From DATKFM01 sp963810485 (GTDB lineage Bacteria > Pseudomonadota > Alphaproteobacteria > Dongiales > Dongiaceae), in NCBI GenBank assembly GCA_963810485.1, contig CAWENQ010000005.1, positions 744,001-808,000 on the forward strand: DNA of 64,000 bases, in the 5' to 3' direction. Below are positions 27,437 to 36,906 of this stretch, in pieces. The notes below the pieces were generated by a model. It saw nothing but the letters and a program-made list of their open reading frames with translations, made no database searches and had not been told where the DNA came from. Within the stretch, counting starts at the first letter, position 1. Every line of letters starts with the position of its first letter. Position numbers and translations under genes: made by a program.

Positions 27437-28501
27437 GTGATTGGGGGCGTTTTGCCGGTCGATTCAAAGTCTTTGCTCCTGCGGGTCGACGGCCATGCGG
27501 GAATCGGCGGCGGCCATGTCATGCGGTGCCTGGCGCTGGCTCAGGCCTGGCAAGATGCCGGCGGGCGGGCGGCATTTGCCAGTGCCGGATTGGCGCCGTC
27601 ATTGCGCGCACGGATCATGCAGGAAGGCTTTGCCTGCACGGCGATTTCCGCGGAGTCCGGCGGTACGGAGGATGCGGCGTCGACGGCGGCCATAGCGAAA
27701 GAGATCTCGGCACGAACGGTCGTAATTGATGGCTATCATTTCGGCCCAGGCTTTCGCGCGCCCCTGCATGGGGACGGCGTCCTCACGATGGCGATCGACG
27801 ACAATGGCGAGGCAAGCCCTTGCGCCGATCACCTGATCCTGAACCAGAACATTCATGCGGCACCGGCACTCTATCCCGATGCTGGAAGCCGCACGAAGCT
27901 GTTGCTCGGCACGCGCTATGCGCTGCTGCGCCGCGAATTCCGGCGCAGCATCCGCCGCAATATCAGGCGTGACGGTGCCGTGCGCACCATCCTGGTGACG
28001 CTGGGTGCGGTGGACCGCGACAACGTCACCGGCAGCGTGATCGAAGCCTTGCGCGGCCTGGATTTGCGGGACGCTGCCGTCGAGATCGTCGCCGGCGGCG
28101 CCAATCCCCATGGCGCGGCCATCAGGGAGGCCTGCATTGCTGTGCCAGGCGCCCGGGTCGTCGCCGATCCCGGCGCGGGAATGGCCGAGCTGATCGCCGG
28201 CGCGGACCTGGCCATCACCGCCGGCGGCACGACCATGTGGGAACTATCGGCCATGGGTGTGCCGTTCATTGCCGTGGTGGTCGCCGAAAACCAGCGGCTT
28301 TCGACATTGGCGATGACGGCTCTGGGGTTCCCCTGCGTCACGGCGGAAAACGTCATCGGTAAGCTGCCGGAGAAGCTGCGGACGCTTATCGGCGATGCGG
28401 CGCGGCGCCAACAGCTGGCAGCCGCCGGCCAGCGGCTGGTGGACGGCGAGGGCGCGCCGCGGGTCTGCGCGGTAATATCGAAGCTGGCGCTCGCAACCTA
28501 A
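27437..28501 (+). CDS. pseG: UDP-sugar hydrolase, PseG-like (pseudaminic acid pathway)
   Basis: Removes UDP from UDP-diacetamido-altrose, the fourth step of CMP-pseudaminic acid synthesis. About 355 residues. The N-terminal signature LLRVDGHAGIGGGHVMRCL and the GT-B C-terminal half with DLAITAGGTTMWELSAMGVP are typical. Start uncertain: I use a GTG at 27437, and an in-frame TTG at 27398 is also open. Meets pseF tail to tail, 10 bases apart. Confidence 0.83.
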   Translation: MIGGVLPVDSKSLLLRVDGHAGIGGGHVMRCLALAQAWQDAGGRAAFASAGLAPSLRARIMQEGFACTAISAESGGTEDAASTAAIAKEISARTVVIDGYHFGPGFRAPLHGDGVLTMAIDDNGEASPCADHLILNQNIHAAPALYPDAGSRTKLLLGTRYALLRREFRRSIRRNIRRDGAVRTILVTLGAVDRDNVTGSVIEALRGLDLRDAAVEIVAGGANPHGAAIREACIAVPGARVVADPGAGMAELIAGADLAITAGGTTMWELSAMGVPFIAVVVAENQRLSTLAMTALGFPCVTAENVIGKLPEKLRTLIGDAARRQQLAAAGQRLVDGEGAPRVCAVISKLALAT

Positions 28502-28511
28502 CGCAATTTCG

Positions 28512-29216
28512 TCAGGCCCGGCCGCGATGCTGGTGGCCGAGATAGAGCGTTTCCGCCATTTCCCAGTCTTCCGCCGTGTCGATATCGACCACGCGATGGC
28601 GCGGCAGGACATAGGGCACAGTCGGCCGGTTCTTCAGATCGGCGCCGGGCACGAAGTCGCTGATCGGGTGGATCGCGAGCATGCCGAAGTCGTAGTAGCC
28701 GTGCTGCAGGTCCTGGGAGCGGATAAAGTGGCTCGCCTGATTGTCGGCGATCAGCAGGCCATCCGGCGCAATGCGGAACGCCCATTCCACCGGGGCCGGA
28801 TAGGACGTGACGCCGAGCACCAGCTTCTTCCCCTCATGCCGCTCGAAGATCTTGGCGGCGGCGATGAGATCTTCTGGTTCCAGCAGCGGCGCGCAGGCGG
28901 AGATCAGGCAGGCGCCGCGGAACTTCCGGCCGCGCCTGGCATACTCGTTCACGACGTAGTCGAGCACCGGCACCACCCCGACATGATCGTCGGCCAGGGC
29001 GGCCGGGCGCAGGAAATCGGGCTCATAGCCCAACTGCGCCGCCGTGTTGCGGATGGCGTCGTCGTCGGTCGAGACATGGATGACGGCGAACAATCCGGAT
29101 TGCCGCGCCACCTCCAGCGGATAGGCGATCATCGGCCGGCCGCAGAACGGCCGGATGTTCTTATGCTGGATCCGCTTGGAACCGCCGCGCGCGGGAATGA
29201 TGGCGATGAGCGACAT
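28512..29216 (-). CDS. pseF: Acylneuraminate cytidylyltransferase family, PseF-like
   Basis: Activates pseudaminic acid with CTP. 234 residues. The nucleotide-binding start IAIIPARGGSKRIQHKNI is complete, with STDDDAIRNTA and the metal region DIDTAEDWEMAE at the end. Downstream of pseI by 42 bases in the same operon. Confidence 0.92.
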   Translation of the reverse strand: MSLIAIIPARGGSKRIQHKNIRPFCGRPMIAYPLEVARQSGLFAVIHVSTDDDAIRNTAAQLGYEPDFLRPAALADDHVGVVPVLDYVVNEYARRGRKFRGACLISACAPLLEPEDLIAAAKIFERHEGKKLVLGVTSYPAPVEWAFRIAPDGLLIADNQASHFIRSQDLQHGYYDFGMLAIHPISDFVPGADLKNRPTVPYVLPRHRVVDIDTAEDWEMAETLYLGHQHRGRA

Positions 29217-29258
29217 GGGAAAATCTGGTCCGGATCGAATGAGGTGGTGGGCGGATAC

Positions 29259-30368
29259 TTACTTCGGCGCTTCCAGGACATCGTCCCAGGACAGCGGCGA
29301 GTCCGCCTGCATGGCGCGGGTGACGGAGCGGCCCAGCAGCAGCGGCAGGAACTGGGGATCGATGCCGATGCCCGGACGCAATACCTTGATGTTCTGAGGA
29401 GTCAGCTTGTCGCCGGCGCGCAGCGCGCGGGTGACGAAGATGCTGCGCCGGCCGAGACGTACCAGCGGTTCCTCTTCGGTGGCGCGGGATTTGCGTGGGC
29501 TGCCGATGGCCTGCTCAGCGCCGCGCATCAGCTCCACCATCGATTTCAGCTCTGCAGGTTCCACGGCGAATGAATGATCGGGTCCCGTGCCTTTCTTGCG
29601 ATCAAGAGAAAAATGCTTCTCAAGCGCTGCGGCGCCAAGCGCGGCGGCGGCCGTCGGTACTGCCAGCCCCATCGTATGGTCGGAATAACCCACGGGCGCA
29701 CCAAAAGCGCGGCGGATGGTGTCCATAGCCGCGAGGTTGGCGCTGGCGGCGTTGAGCGGATAGCTGGAGCCGCAATGCAGCAGCGCCACCTTGGTGCCGC
29801 CGCCTGCGGTAACAGCTTCCAGCGCACGCTCGATATCGCCAAGCCCGGCCATGCCCGTGGAGATAATCAACGGCAGACCCGTGTTGGCCGCATGCCTGAT
29901 CAGCGGCAGATGCACCAGCTCGAAGCTGGCGATCTTGATCGCTGGCACGCCGACCTTCATCAGCCGGTCCACATCGCGCTCGGAAAACGCGCTGGAGAAG
30001 AACGCGATCTTCCGCTCTTTCGCTCGCGCGGCGATGGGCTCGTGGAATTCGTCCGGCAGTGCGCAGTTGCGGTAGAGTTCCTGCAGCGTCTTGCCCCATT
30101 TATGCAAGTTCTCCGGCAGCGCCGTGGCCGATGAGCTGTAGTTGGAGCCGATTTCCTCGGCGACGAAGGTCTGGAACTTCACGGAGTCGCAGCCGGCGTC
30201 CGCGGCGGCGTCCACCAAGGCCAGGGCCTTGTCGAGCTGCTTGTCGTGGTTCGAGCCCGCCTCGGCGATGACATAGCAGGGGGCGCCGCCGCCAATCTTG
30301 CGGCCGGCGATCTCGAAGCTGTCGGCAAAACCCGGCAGGCGCGGGCTGTGGAAGGAAGGCGTGGTCAT
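29259..30368 (-). CDS. pseI: Pseudaminic acid synthase
   Basis: NeuB-family enzyme of 369 residues that condenses the amino sugar with phosphoenolpyruvate. The NeuB barrel starts with CYVIAEAGSNHDKQLDKA and has SVKFQTFVAEE, KIASFELVHLPLI and GYSDHTMGLAVP. The C-terminal antifreeze-like SAF domain (SIFVTRALRAGDKLTPQNI) is present. The ATG at 30368 is 14 bases after the stop of the next gene upstream. Confidence 0.93.
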   Translation of the reverse strand: MTTPSFHSPRLPGFADSFEIAGRKIGGGAPCYVIAEAGSNHDKQLDKALALVDAAADAGCDSVKFQTFVAEEIGSNYSSSATALPENLHKWGKTLQELYRNCALPDEFHEPIAARAKERKIAFFSSAFSERDVDRLMKVGVPAIKIASFELVHLPLIRHAANTGLPLIISTGMAGLGDIERALEAVTAGGGTKVALLHCGSSYPLNAASANLAAMDTIRRAFGAPVGYSDHTMGLAVPTAAAALGAAALEKHFSLDRKKGTGPDHSFAVEPAELKSMVELMRGAEQAIGSPRKSRATEEEPLVRLGRRSIFVTRALRAGDKLTPQNIKVLRPGIGIDPQFLPLLLGRSVTRAMQADSPLSWDDVLEAPK

Positions 30369-30382
30369 CGGCGGTTTGTCAC

Positions 30383-31828
30383 CTAATGGGCGGCGCGGGC
30401 GGCTTCGGTATAGCGCGGATGGGCGCGGAGCCAGAGCGGCGGTGCGCCGCTGCGGTCGTCGATGCGGTTCTCGCTCGCTGCCGCGATGTGGAACAGGCGG
30501 TCGCCCATCTGGGTGATGGCGAAGTTCTGCTCGCGGTGGAGCTGCGTCTGCAGCCGCTGCAGCTTTTCCAGCAGCTGCTCCGGCGCCACGCGGGGCATCA
30601 GCGCGTCCTTGTGATGCTTCAGCCACATCCAGCGCTGGAAGCCGGCCGCGGGCTCCCAAGGCCTGGCGCCCGCCGAAGCGGCCAGAATGGCGAGGCGGCG
30701 CACGATCAGCTCAGCGGACAGGGCGCCGCGATAGGCGGCAAAGGCATTGGCGAACCGGTCCCGCAATGCCTGCGGATACTCGAAGGCGCCCGGCGGCTGG
30801 CCGACGATGCGCGCCACCTCGGTGACCAGCTCCTCCACGTCATGGGCGAGGAAGTTGATGCTCGAGGAAAGGTAGATGTCGTAGAGCGGCGTCTCCGTCG
30901 GCTTGAAGCAGATCGCCGGCTTGTCCAGCGCGAAGGCCTCGACTCCCGTCGTGCAATAGGGATGGATCAGCACGTCCGACGCCAGGATCCAGGGAATCGC
31001 CGCACCGCGCCGCTCCAGCGCCACCCGCGGCAGGTCGCCGATGATCTTGCGCCAGGTGTCCAGCACCTCGTTGGGATGGGGGCGCACGACAATGCGATGG
31101 CCGGGGAAGGCGTCATGCAAGCGGCGCAGCAGGCCGCCGATCTCCTCCATCAACAACGCTTCGACGCGCCGGCTCTCATTGATCAGGTGGGCATCGTCGG
31201 GCTTGTTCAGGTCCAGCTTGCCGCCGCGCACCAGCGCCCGGACCACCGCCTCCGGCGGGCCCTTGGCGGAATTCGTCAGGCCGAAATTCGTGTTGATGAG
31301 GATGAACGGCCCGAACTCCTTGCGGATGGCGGCCGCCTCGCCGGCATGGGCGGCGCGGAACTCCGGCCGCAGCAGGTCCCAGCGCGGGTTGCCGACGATC
31401 TCCAGCTTTGCCGCCTGCTGCGGGTATTTCTCCGCCAGCGCGTCGCGGTGATCCTCGCCGAGGGCGAAGATCACGTCGCTCTGCGCCAGCGCATCGGCCG
31501 ATACCCAGCGCAAGCCGCCGGTGCGCGGGTCGATGCCCGGCGCTTCCTCGTCGATGGCGGCGGTGCGGTAGCCATGGGCATGGGCCTCGCGCATCGCCAG
31601 GGCGTCGCGATTGGTCAGGGTCTTGAACAGCAGGACGCCCGGCGGCATCTGCGGGATGTTCTTCTGCAACAGCCACTTCTGGCCAAGCACCACCTCCATG
31701 CCCGCTTCGCAGGCCACCGCCGCCAGGAGCAGCCGGGACTCCAGCTCGCGCACGGAAACCTCGACCGGCAGATAGAGAATTCCGGCGGACGGGCGGGGGT
31801 TGATTGGCGGGCGGATGCTATCGTTCAT
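30383..31828 (-). CDS. Surface carbohydrate biosynthesis protein, GT-B-like
   Basis: 481 residues. The body looks like a nucleotide-sugar epimerase/teichoic transferase GT-B fold, with FGPFILINTNFGLTN, HRIVVRPHPNEVLDTW and DVLIHPYCTTGVEAFAL. It resembles the family annotated as surface carbohydrate biosynthesis protein. Directly upstream of pseI and likely co-transcribed, so it may transfer pseudaminic acid or a related sugar to flagellin or a surface glycan. That role is inferred from position. Confidence 0.75.
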   Translation of the reverse strand: MNDSIRPPINPRPSAGILYLPVEVSVRELESRLLLAAVACEAGMEVVLGQKWLLQKNIPQMPPGVLLFKTLTNRDALAMREAHAHGYRTAAIDEEAPGIDPRTGGLRWVSADALAQSDVIFALGEDHRDALAEKYPQQAAKLEIVGNPRWDLLRPEFRAAHAGEAAAIRKEFGPFILINTNFGLTNSAKGPPEAVVRALVRGGKLDLNKPDDAHLINESRRVEALLMEEIGGLLRRLHDAFPGHRIVVRPHPNEVLDTWRKIIGDLPRVALERRGAAIPWILASDVLIHPYCTTGVEAFALDKPAICFKPTETPLYDIYLSSSINFLAHDVEELVTEVARIVGQPPGAFEYPQALRDRFANAFAAYRGALSAELIVRRLAILAASAGARPWEPAAGFQRWMWLKHHKDALMPRVAPEQLLEKLQRLQTQLHREQNFAITQMGDRLFHIAAASENRIDDRSGAPPLWLRAHPRYTEAARAAH

Positions 31829-31938
31829 GTCGCGGTCAATGTCGATGCGGCAGCAGCATTTACGTCAGGAATCACGGGTCGGCGGCAGCGGCCTTCGATG
31901 CGGTAACATGCTGAAGATGGTGGGGCAACCGGCCGCTG

Positions 31939-32490
31939 TCATCGGGCAGGGATGGTCTCGAAGACCCATAAACCGACAGGCCCCAGCTCGGGATCGGCTG
32001 GCTTGTCCCCGGCTCGCCGGAAGCCCGCTTTCTCGAAGGCCTGTATCGATCCCCTGTTGGCGGCGATGATTCCGGCTTCGAGGCGGCTCAGGCCCAATTC
32101 GCCTGTGGCGTAGCGGGAGACAGCCGCGAGGGCGGCGCTCCCCAGCCCCTGGCCCCAGATGCGCCGGTCGAACAGTGCGATGCCGACGGTGGCGGTTCCG
32201 CGGCCGGTTTCCACGTCATGGAGCCGCACCGTGCCGCGCAGGATCTCGCCGACATAGAGCCCGAACAGGATGGCCTGGGCATCGGCCGCGTTGGCGGCGA
32301 CGTAGGCGCGCACGCCCTCCAGCGTCTGCCGCTGCTTACGCGGCGCCTCCATGTAGCGGTGCACCTCCGGATCGTTCAGGCCGTCCACATAGGCCGTGGT
32401 GACGTCCGCGGCCTGCAGCGGACGGAGATGGGCGCCGTCGCGGATATCGAGGCGCAAAGCGGGCTTGAGGTCGAGCAGCGCGCGGGTCAT
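31939..32490 (-). CDS. GNAT acetyltransferase, RimJ/RimL-like
   Basis: 183 residues. The fold marks are HLRPLQAADVTTAYVDGLND, the acetyl-CoA loop RRIWGQGLGSAALAAVS and AANRGSIQAFEKAGF. It starts the minus-strand glycan operon, 110 bases before the surface-carbohydrate gene. It could modify the sugar further, or be the PseH of this cluster instead of the gene at 26791. Confidence 0.82.
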   Translation of the reverse strand: MTRALLDLKPALRLDIRDGAHLRPLQAADVTTAYVDGLNDPEVHRYMEAPRKQRQTLEGVRAYVAANAADAQAILFGLYVGEILRGTVRLHDVETGRGTATVGIALFDRRIWGQGLGSAALAAVSRYATGELGLSRLEAGIIAANRGSIQAFEKAGFRRAGDKPADPELGPVGLWVFETIPAR

Positions 32491-32542
32491 CGGCGGCTTT
32501 GCGGTCCGTGGCTGTCGCGGAAAGGGGCGGCTGACAGGGCAA

Positions 32543-32619
32543 TGGTCGGGAGGACTGGATTCGAACCAGCGGCCTCCTGCTCCCGAAGCAGGCGCTCTAC
32601 CAGGCTGAGCTACCCCCCG
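32543..32619 (-). tRNA. tRNA-Pro (anticodon CGG)
   Basis: A full cloverleaf of 77 bases including an encoded CCA. Acceptor arms CGGGGGG and CCTCCCG pair with one wobble. D arm TAGCTCAGCCTGGTAGAGC, anticodon arm CCTGC-TTCGGGA-GCAGG and T arm with GGTTCGAATCC are intact. Confidence 0.97.
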
Positions 32620-32988
32620 CCCGAACCGATTGCCGGCGGCATCCGCCGCCGTGACGAAGCTTCAAGTCTTTGACCTAACTCGGGAAAATCGCCCCGTGGC
32701 ACAGCCACGGACCGATCGTTCGGCCAAGGTCGCTCCGGCAGGCGGGCCTTATACTGCCATCGCCCCCGGGCTGCAAGGTTGCCGCCGCCGGCCCGGGCTC
32801 GCGCGGCAGTCGTGTTTTCCTCACGCCATCGTGTTTCCGGCGCCATCCGCTGCGGACGCAAGCGTGATCGCAATCACTGTTTCTGTCGCCGGATGGGGGC
32901 AGTTTCCGGCCCCTGGGCTGTTCCAGGTCTCGCAGAGTGGATATCATCTGTGGCGTCAGCTCCTCAAAGCCTCGAAGAACCACTGATC
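32620..32988. other. Intergenic between tRNA-Pro and the cyclase, 369 bases
   Basis: Holds the divergent promoters of tRNA-Pro and the adenylate cyclase. The only distinct element I see is the CRP-like palindrome at 32864-32877. The frame open upstream of the cyclase ATG shows no conserved protein. Confidence 0.5.
32864..32877. promoter_or_regulatory. CRP/FNR-type box upstream of the adenylate cyclase
   Basis: GTGA-TCGCAA-TCAC matches the GTGA-N6-TCAC core used by cAMP receptor proteins. It lies 112 bases before the ATG at 32989. It may give feedback control of the cyclase; other palindrome-binding regulators are possible. Confidence 0.5.
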
Positions 32989-34719
32989 ATGCAGCGCAAG
33001 CTAGCCGCCATTCTCGCCGCCGATGTAGTCGGCTACAGCCGCCTGATGTCCGAGGACGAGGCGGGGACGCTGTCGGCATTGCGCGCTCGCCGCAAGGAAG
33101 TGCTCGAGCCCGCCGTTGCCCAGCGCTATGGCCGCATCTTCAAGGTCATGGGCGATTGCGTGTTTGTCGAGTTCGCCAGCGCGGTGAATGCGGTGGAATG
33201 CGCCATCAACCTGCAGAAGGGCATGGCCGACCGCAATGCGAGCGACGCCGGCGGCCACGCGCTGCATCTCAGGGTCGGCATCAATCTCGGCGACGTGGTC
33301 ATCGATGGCGGCGATCTCTATGGCGACGGCGTCAATCTGGCGACGCGGCTGCAGGAGATGGCCGATCCCGGCGGCATCTGCGTTTCGGCGAAGGTCTATG
33401 CCGAAGTCGGCCGCAAGCTGGAGCTGTCGTTCGAGGATATGGGCGAGCGGCCGGTAAAGAACATCGCCGAGCCGGTACGGGTCTACCGAATCGGCGCAGT
33501 GGCGCCCGTGAACCGCACGCCGACGTCTGCGCTGCCGCTGCCCAACAAGCCGTCCATCGTCGTGCTGCCGTTTCTGAACATGAGCGGCACCCCGGACCAG
33601 GAATTGTTTGCCGACGGGCTGACGGAGGACATCCTGACCGAGCTGTCGCGGTTCCGCGAATTGTTCGTCATCTCCCGCAACTCCTCCTTCAAGTACAAGG
33701 GCAAGGCCGTCAACGTGCAGCAGGTGGCGCGGGAGCTCGGCGTCCAGTATGTGCTGGAAGGCAGCGTGCGCCGCGCCGGCAACCGCGTGCGCGTAACGGC
33801 GCAGCTCATCGACGGCGAAACCGACCGCCATATCTGGGCCGAGCGTTACGATCGCGATCTCGAGGATATCTTCGCCATCCAGGACCAGGTGACGTCGGCC
33901 ATCGTCGCCACGCTGCCCGGCCGCGTCGAAGCCGCCAACCGCGACCGCGCGTCCAAGAAGCCGACCGCCAGCATGGCCGCCTACGAATGCGTGCTCGCCG
34001 GCAAGACGCTGCACCACCGCAGCACCAGGGCGGACAATGCCGAGGCGCAACGGCTGCTCAGCCGCGCGATCGAGTTGGATCCGAAATTCGGCCACGCCCA
34101 TGCCTGGAGGGCCTGCGTGCTGGGCCAGGCCTGGACCTACAATTGGTGCGAGGACCGCGAGGCCGTATGGAGCCAGGTGGCGGCGGAATTGGACATAGCG
34201 CTGGCGCTGGACGAGAACGACAGCGACGTGCATCGCATCCTGGCAGCGCTCAATGTCGCGCGGGACGATCTAGATCGCGCCGGCTATCACGAGGACCGCG
34301 CGCTGGCGCTCAATCCCAACGACGATCTGATCGTGGTGCAGCAGGGCGAGATATTGACCTGGCTGGGCAAGCCGGAAGAAGGCATCGACTGGATCAAGAA
34401 GGCGATGCGGCTCAATCCCTATCACCCGGAGCGTTACTGGAATCATCTCGGCCGCGCCTATTTCGTCGCCCGGCGCTATCGCGAAGCGATCGAGGCGTTT
34501 CAGCGCATCTCAGCACCGGATCATCTGGTCTTTGCGAACCTCGCCGCTTGTCATGCCATGATGGACGACAGCGTGGTGGCGAAGGAATGTGTGCAGGAAG
34601 TCCTGCGGCGCCAGCCTGAATTCGCTGTGGAAGCATTCCGCACGTCGCTGCACTACAGGAATGATGCAGACCTGGAGCATCATCGCCAGGCCCTGCTGAA
34701 GGCCGGCCTGCCGCAATAG
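32989..34719 (+). CDS. Class III adenylate/guanylate cyclase with TolB-like and TPR regions
   Basis: 576 residues from the ATG at 32989. An N-terminal class III cyclase domain (about 1-165) has KLAAILAADVVGYSRLM with the first metal Asp and MGDCVFVEFASAV with the second. A TolB-N-like segment follows (IVVLPFLNMSGTPDQELFA, LEGSVRRAGNRVRVTAQLID). Then come TPR repeats (about 330-570; AIELDPKFGHAHAW, ALALNPNDDLIVV). This layout is common in rhizobial and Rhodospirillales cyclases. cAMP is the probable product. Confidence 0.9.
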   Translation: MQRKLAAILAADVVGYSRLMSEDEAGTLSALRARRKEVLEPAVAQRYGRIFKVMGDCVFVEFASAVNAVECAINLQKGMADRNASDAGGHALHLRVGINLGDVVIDGGDLYGDGVNLATRLQEMADPGGICVSAKVYAEVGRKLELSFEDMGERPVKNIAEPVRVYRIGAVAPVNRTPTSALPLPNKPSIVVLPFLNMSGTPDQELFADGLTEDILTELSRFRELFVISRNSSFKYKGKAVNVQQVARELGVQYVLEGSVRRAGNRVRVTAQLIDGETDRHIWAERYDRDLEDIFAIQDQVTSAIVATLPGRVEAANRDRASKKPTASMAAYECVLAGKTLHHRSTRADNAEAQRLLSRAIELDPKFGHAHAWRACVLGQAWTYNWCEDREAVWSQVAAELDIALALDENDSDVHRILAALNVARDDLDRAGYHEDRALALNPNDDLIVVQQGEILTWLGKPEEGIDWIKKAMRLNPYHPERYWNHLGRAYFVARRYREAIEAFQRISAPDHLVFANLAACHAMMDDSVVAKECVQEVLRRQPEFAVEAFRTSLHYRNDADLEHHRQALLKAGLPQ

Positions 34720-34733
34720 CGGCTCAGTAGCGT

Positions 34734-35756
34734 CTAATGCGCCCGTTCAATGGCGAAATCGACTGCTTCCAATAGCGCCCGTTTCTCCGGACCATCGCGG
34801 AAGATGCCGAGTGCATCCCGGGCGATCGCGCCATAGTGGGCGGCCCGCGCCACGGCATCGCGCAACGTACCGTGGCGTTGCATCAGGCTTAGGGCATGGC
34901 CCAGATCGCCGTCCTTCTGCTCGCGATCCTCGAGCGTGCGGCGCCAGAATGAGCGCTCCTCGGCGTCACCGCGGCGGAAGGCCAGGATGACCGGCAGCGT
35001 GATCTTGCCATCGCGGAAATCGTCGCCCACGGTCTTGCCCAATTCCGGCTGTGCCGCGGCATAGTCCAGCACGTCGTCGATGAGCTGGAAGGCGATGCCG
35101 AGATTGAGGCCATAACTGTCCAGCGCTTCTTCCTCGGCCTTTGGCCGGTCGGCGACCACGGCGCCGATGCGGCAGGCAGCGGCGAACAGCGCCGCGGTCT
35201 TCGAGCAGATCACGTCCAGATAGGCCTGCTCGCTGGTGGCGGTATCGTTGCTGGTCTGCAGTTGCAGCACTTCGCCCTCGGCGATGATGGCGGAGGCGCC
35301 GGACAGGATCTCCAGCACCCGCAGCGAGCCGTCGGCGACCATGATCTGGAACGCCCGGCTGAACAGGAAATCGCCCACCAGCACGCTGGATTTGTTGCCC
35401 CAGAGCGCATTGGCGGTCGCCAGCCCGCGGCGCAGGTCGCTCTCGTCCACGACATCGTCATGGAGCAGCGTCGCCGTATGAATGAATTCCACGCAAGCGG
35501 CCAGCCCGATATGGCGGTCGCCGCGATAGTCGCAGAGCTTGGCCGCCGCCAGCGTCAGCAGCGGCCGCAGGCGCTTGCCGCCGGCGGCGATGATATGCCC
35601 GGCCAACTGCGGGATCAGCGCCACCGGGCTCTGCATGCTCTGGAGGATGCGCTCGTTAACCAGGCGCATCTCATCGCCGACCAGGGCGGCGAGCGCGTTC
35701 ATCGAGGGCTTTCGCCCCTTGCCGCGCTCTTCGTCGAGATTCACGATGATGGCCAC
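34734..35756 (-). CDS. ispB: Polyprenyl diphosphate synthase (octaprenyl type)
   Basis: Trans-prenyltransferase of 340 residues making the quinone side chain. Both Asp-rich motifs are present: LLHDDVVDESDLRRG and QLIDDVLDYAA, with GGKRLRPLLTL before the first. The start at 35756 is GTG; an ATG 18 codons in is an alternative. The side-chain length cannot be read from sequence alone. Converges with the cyclase gene 14 bases apart. Confidence 0.9.
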   Translation of the reverse strand: MAIIVNLDEERGKGRKPSMNALAALVGDEMRLVNERILQSMQSPVALIPQLAGHIIAAGGKRLRPLLTLAAAKLCDYRGDRHIGLAACVEFIHTATLLHDDVVDESDLRRGLATANALWGNKSSVLVGDFLFSRAFQIMVADGSLRVLEILSGASAIIAEGEVLQLQTSNDTATSEQAYLDVICSKTAALFAAACRIGAVVADRPKAEEEALDSYGLNLGIAFQLIDDVLDYAAAQPELGKTVGDDFRDGKITLPVILAFRRGDAEERSFWRRTLEDREQKDGDLGHALSLMQRHGTLRDAVARAAHYGAIARDALGIFRDGPEKRALLEAVDFAIERAH

Positions 35757-35859
35757 GGATGATCCCTGTGGTTGTGTCTGCTAAGAGCATAGGGTTGGAC
35801 CGTTTCCGGTCAAGTGCGGCAGGTTGCCCTTGGCCGCATCAACTCATACATATTCGGCG

Positions 35860-36078
35860 ATGCGTAAATTGATGGAAACACAGGATCCTGCGCAATTGAG
35901 CTGGGTGGTCGCCCTGCTCACCGCCGAGGACATCGATTTTCAGGTGTTCGACAGCCATGTCAGCAGCCTGTTCGGCAGCGGCGTGATGATGATTCCCCGC
36001 CGCGTCATGGTGGCCGAGGCGGACTTCGCTCGCGCCAAGCGGCTGCTGGATGACGCCATCGAGGCCGGTCCCGCATGA
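35860..36078 (+). CDS. DUF2007 family small protein
   Basis: 72 residues. The pattern VVALLTAEDIDFQVFDSHVS, then MMIPRRVMVAEADFARAKRLL, is the DUF2007 ferredoxin-like fold called putative signal transducing protein. Its stop overlaps the start of the downstream methyltransferase by 4 bases (ATGA). A start four codons later (35872) is possible. Confidence 0.87.
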   Translation: MRKLMETQDPAQLSWVVALLTAEDIDFQVFDSHVSSLFGSGVMMIPRRVMVAEADFARAKRLLDDAIEAGPA

Positions 36079-36818
36079 ACGATCTCGCGATCACCGAGGA
36101 CAAGCTGCTGGGCGGCCGCGTCCTGCTGCGGCAGCCGGCGGATGGTTACCGTGTGGCGATCGATCCGATTTTCCTGGCGGCGGCGGTGCCGGCGGCGCCG
36201 GGCGAGCTGGTGCTGGATGTGGGTGCGGGCGTCGGCGCGGCCGCGCTCTGTCTCGCCTGGCGGGAGCCGAACTGCCTGATCCGCGGCATCGAGATCCAGC
36301 ATGCGCTGGTGCGGCTGGCCGGCGAGAACGCGGCGCTGAACGGCAATGCGGCGCGGATGGAGTTCATGGTCGGCGATATCCTGCGGCCGCCACCGCGCAT
36401 GGCGCCCGGCACCTTCCATCACGTGATGGCGAATCCGCCCTATCAGGCGGCGGAGTCGGGCACGCGCTCGGACAATCACGGCCGCGATCGGGCGAATGTG
36501 GAGGGCGAAGCGGCGCTGGCGGATTGGGTGCGCTATTGCCTCAATATGGCGCGGTCGAAAGGCTCGGTGACCTTCATCCATCGCGCCGACCGCCTGGACT
36601 CGCTGCTGGCGGAACTGCGCCAGCGGGCCGGCGACATCGCGGTCTTTCCGCTCTGGCCCGGCGGGAGCCGGCCGGCGAGCCGGGTGATCGTGCGGGCGCG
36701 CAAGGACGTGGCGACGCCGACCAAGCTGTCATCAGGGATGATTCTGCACGAGCCCGACGGCCGCTACAGCGCCGCCGCTGAAGCCGTGCTGCGCGACGGC
36801 GTTGCGCTGGCGCTGTAA
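36075..36818 (+). CDS. trmN6: tRNA1(Val) adenine-N6 methyltransferase-like (TrmN6 family)
   Basis: SAM-dependent N6-adenine methyltransferase of 247 residues. Motif I is LVLDVGAGVGAAALCLAW near residue 45 and the catalytic motif IV NPPYQAA near 120. The N-terminal LLGGRVLLRQPADGYRVAID is typical of the YfiC/TrmN6 group. It probably modifies A37 of tRNA-Val. Translationally coupled to the DUF2007 gene. Confidence 0.86.
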   Translation: MNDLAITEDKLLGGRVLLRQPADGYRVAIDPIFLAAAVPAAPGELVLDVGAGVGAAALCLAWREPNCLIRGIEIQHALVRLAGENAALNGNAARMEFMVGDILRPPPRMAPGTFHHVMANPPYQAAESGTRSDNHGRDRANVEGEAALADWVRYCLNMARSKGSVTFIHRADRLDSLLAELRQRAGDIAVFPLWPGGSRPASRVIVRARKDVATPTKLSSGMILHEPDGRYSAAAEAVLRDGVALAL

Positions 36819-36906
36819 AATGATCCGCCGCGTTAGGCTCAGACGGCGGTTTGCGTATGACATCGCTCCCTTGACCTGACCCGCACCCCGTCGCCATATC
36901 GCCCCT

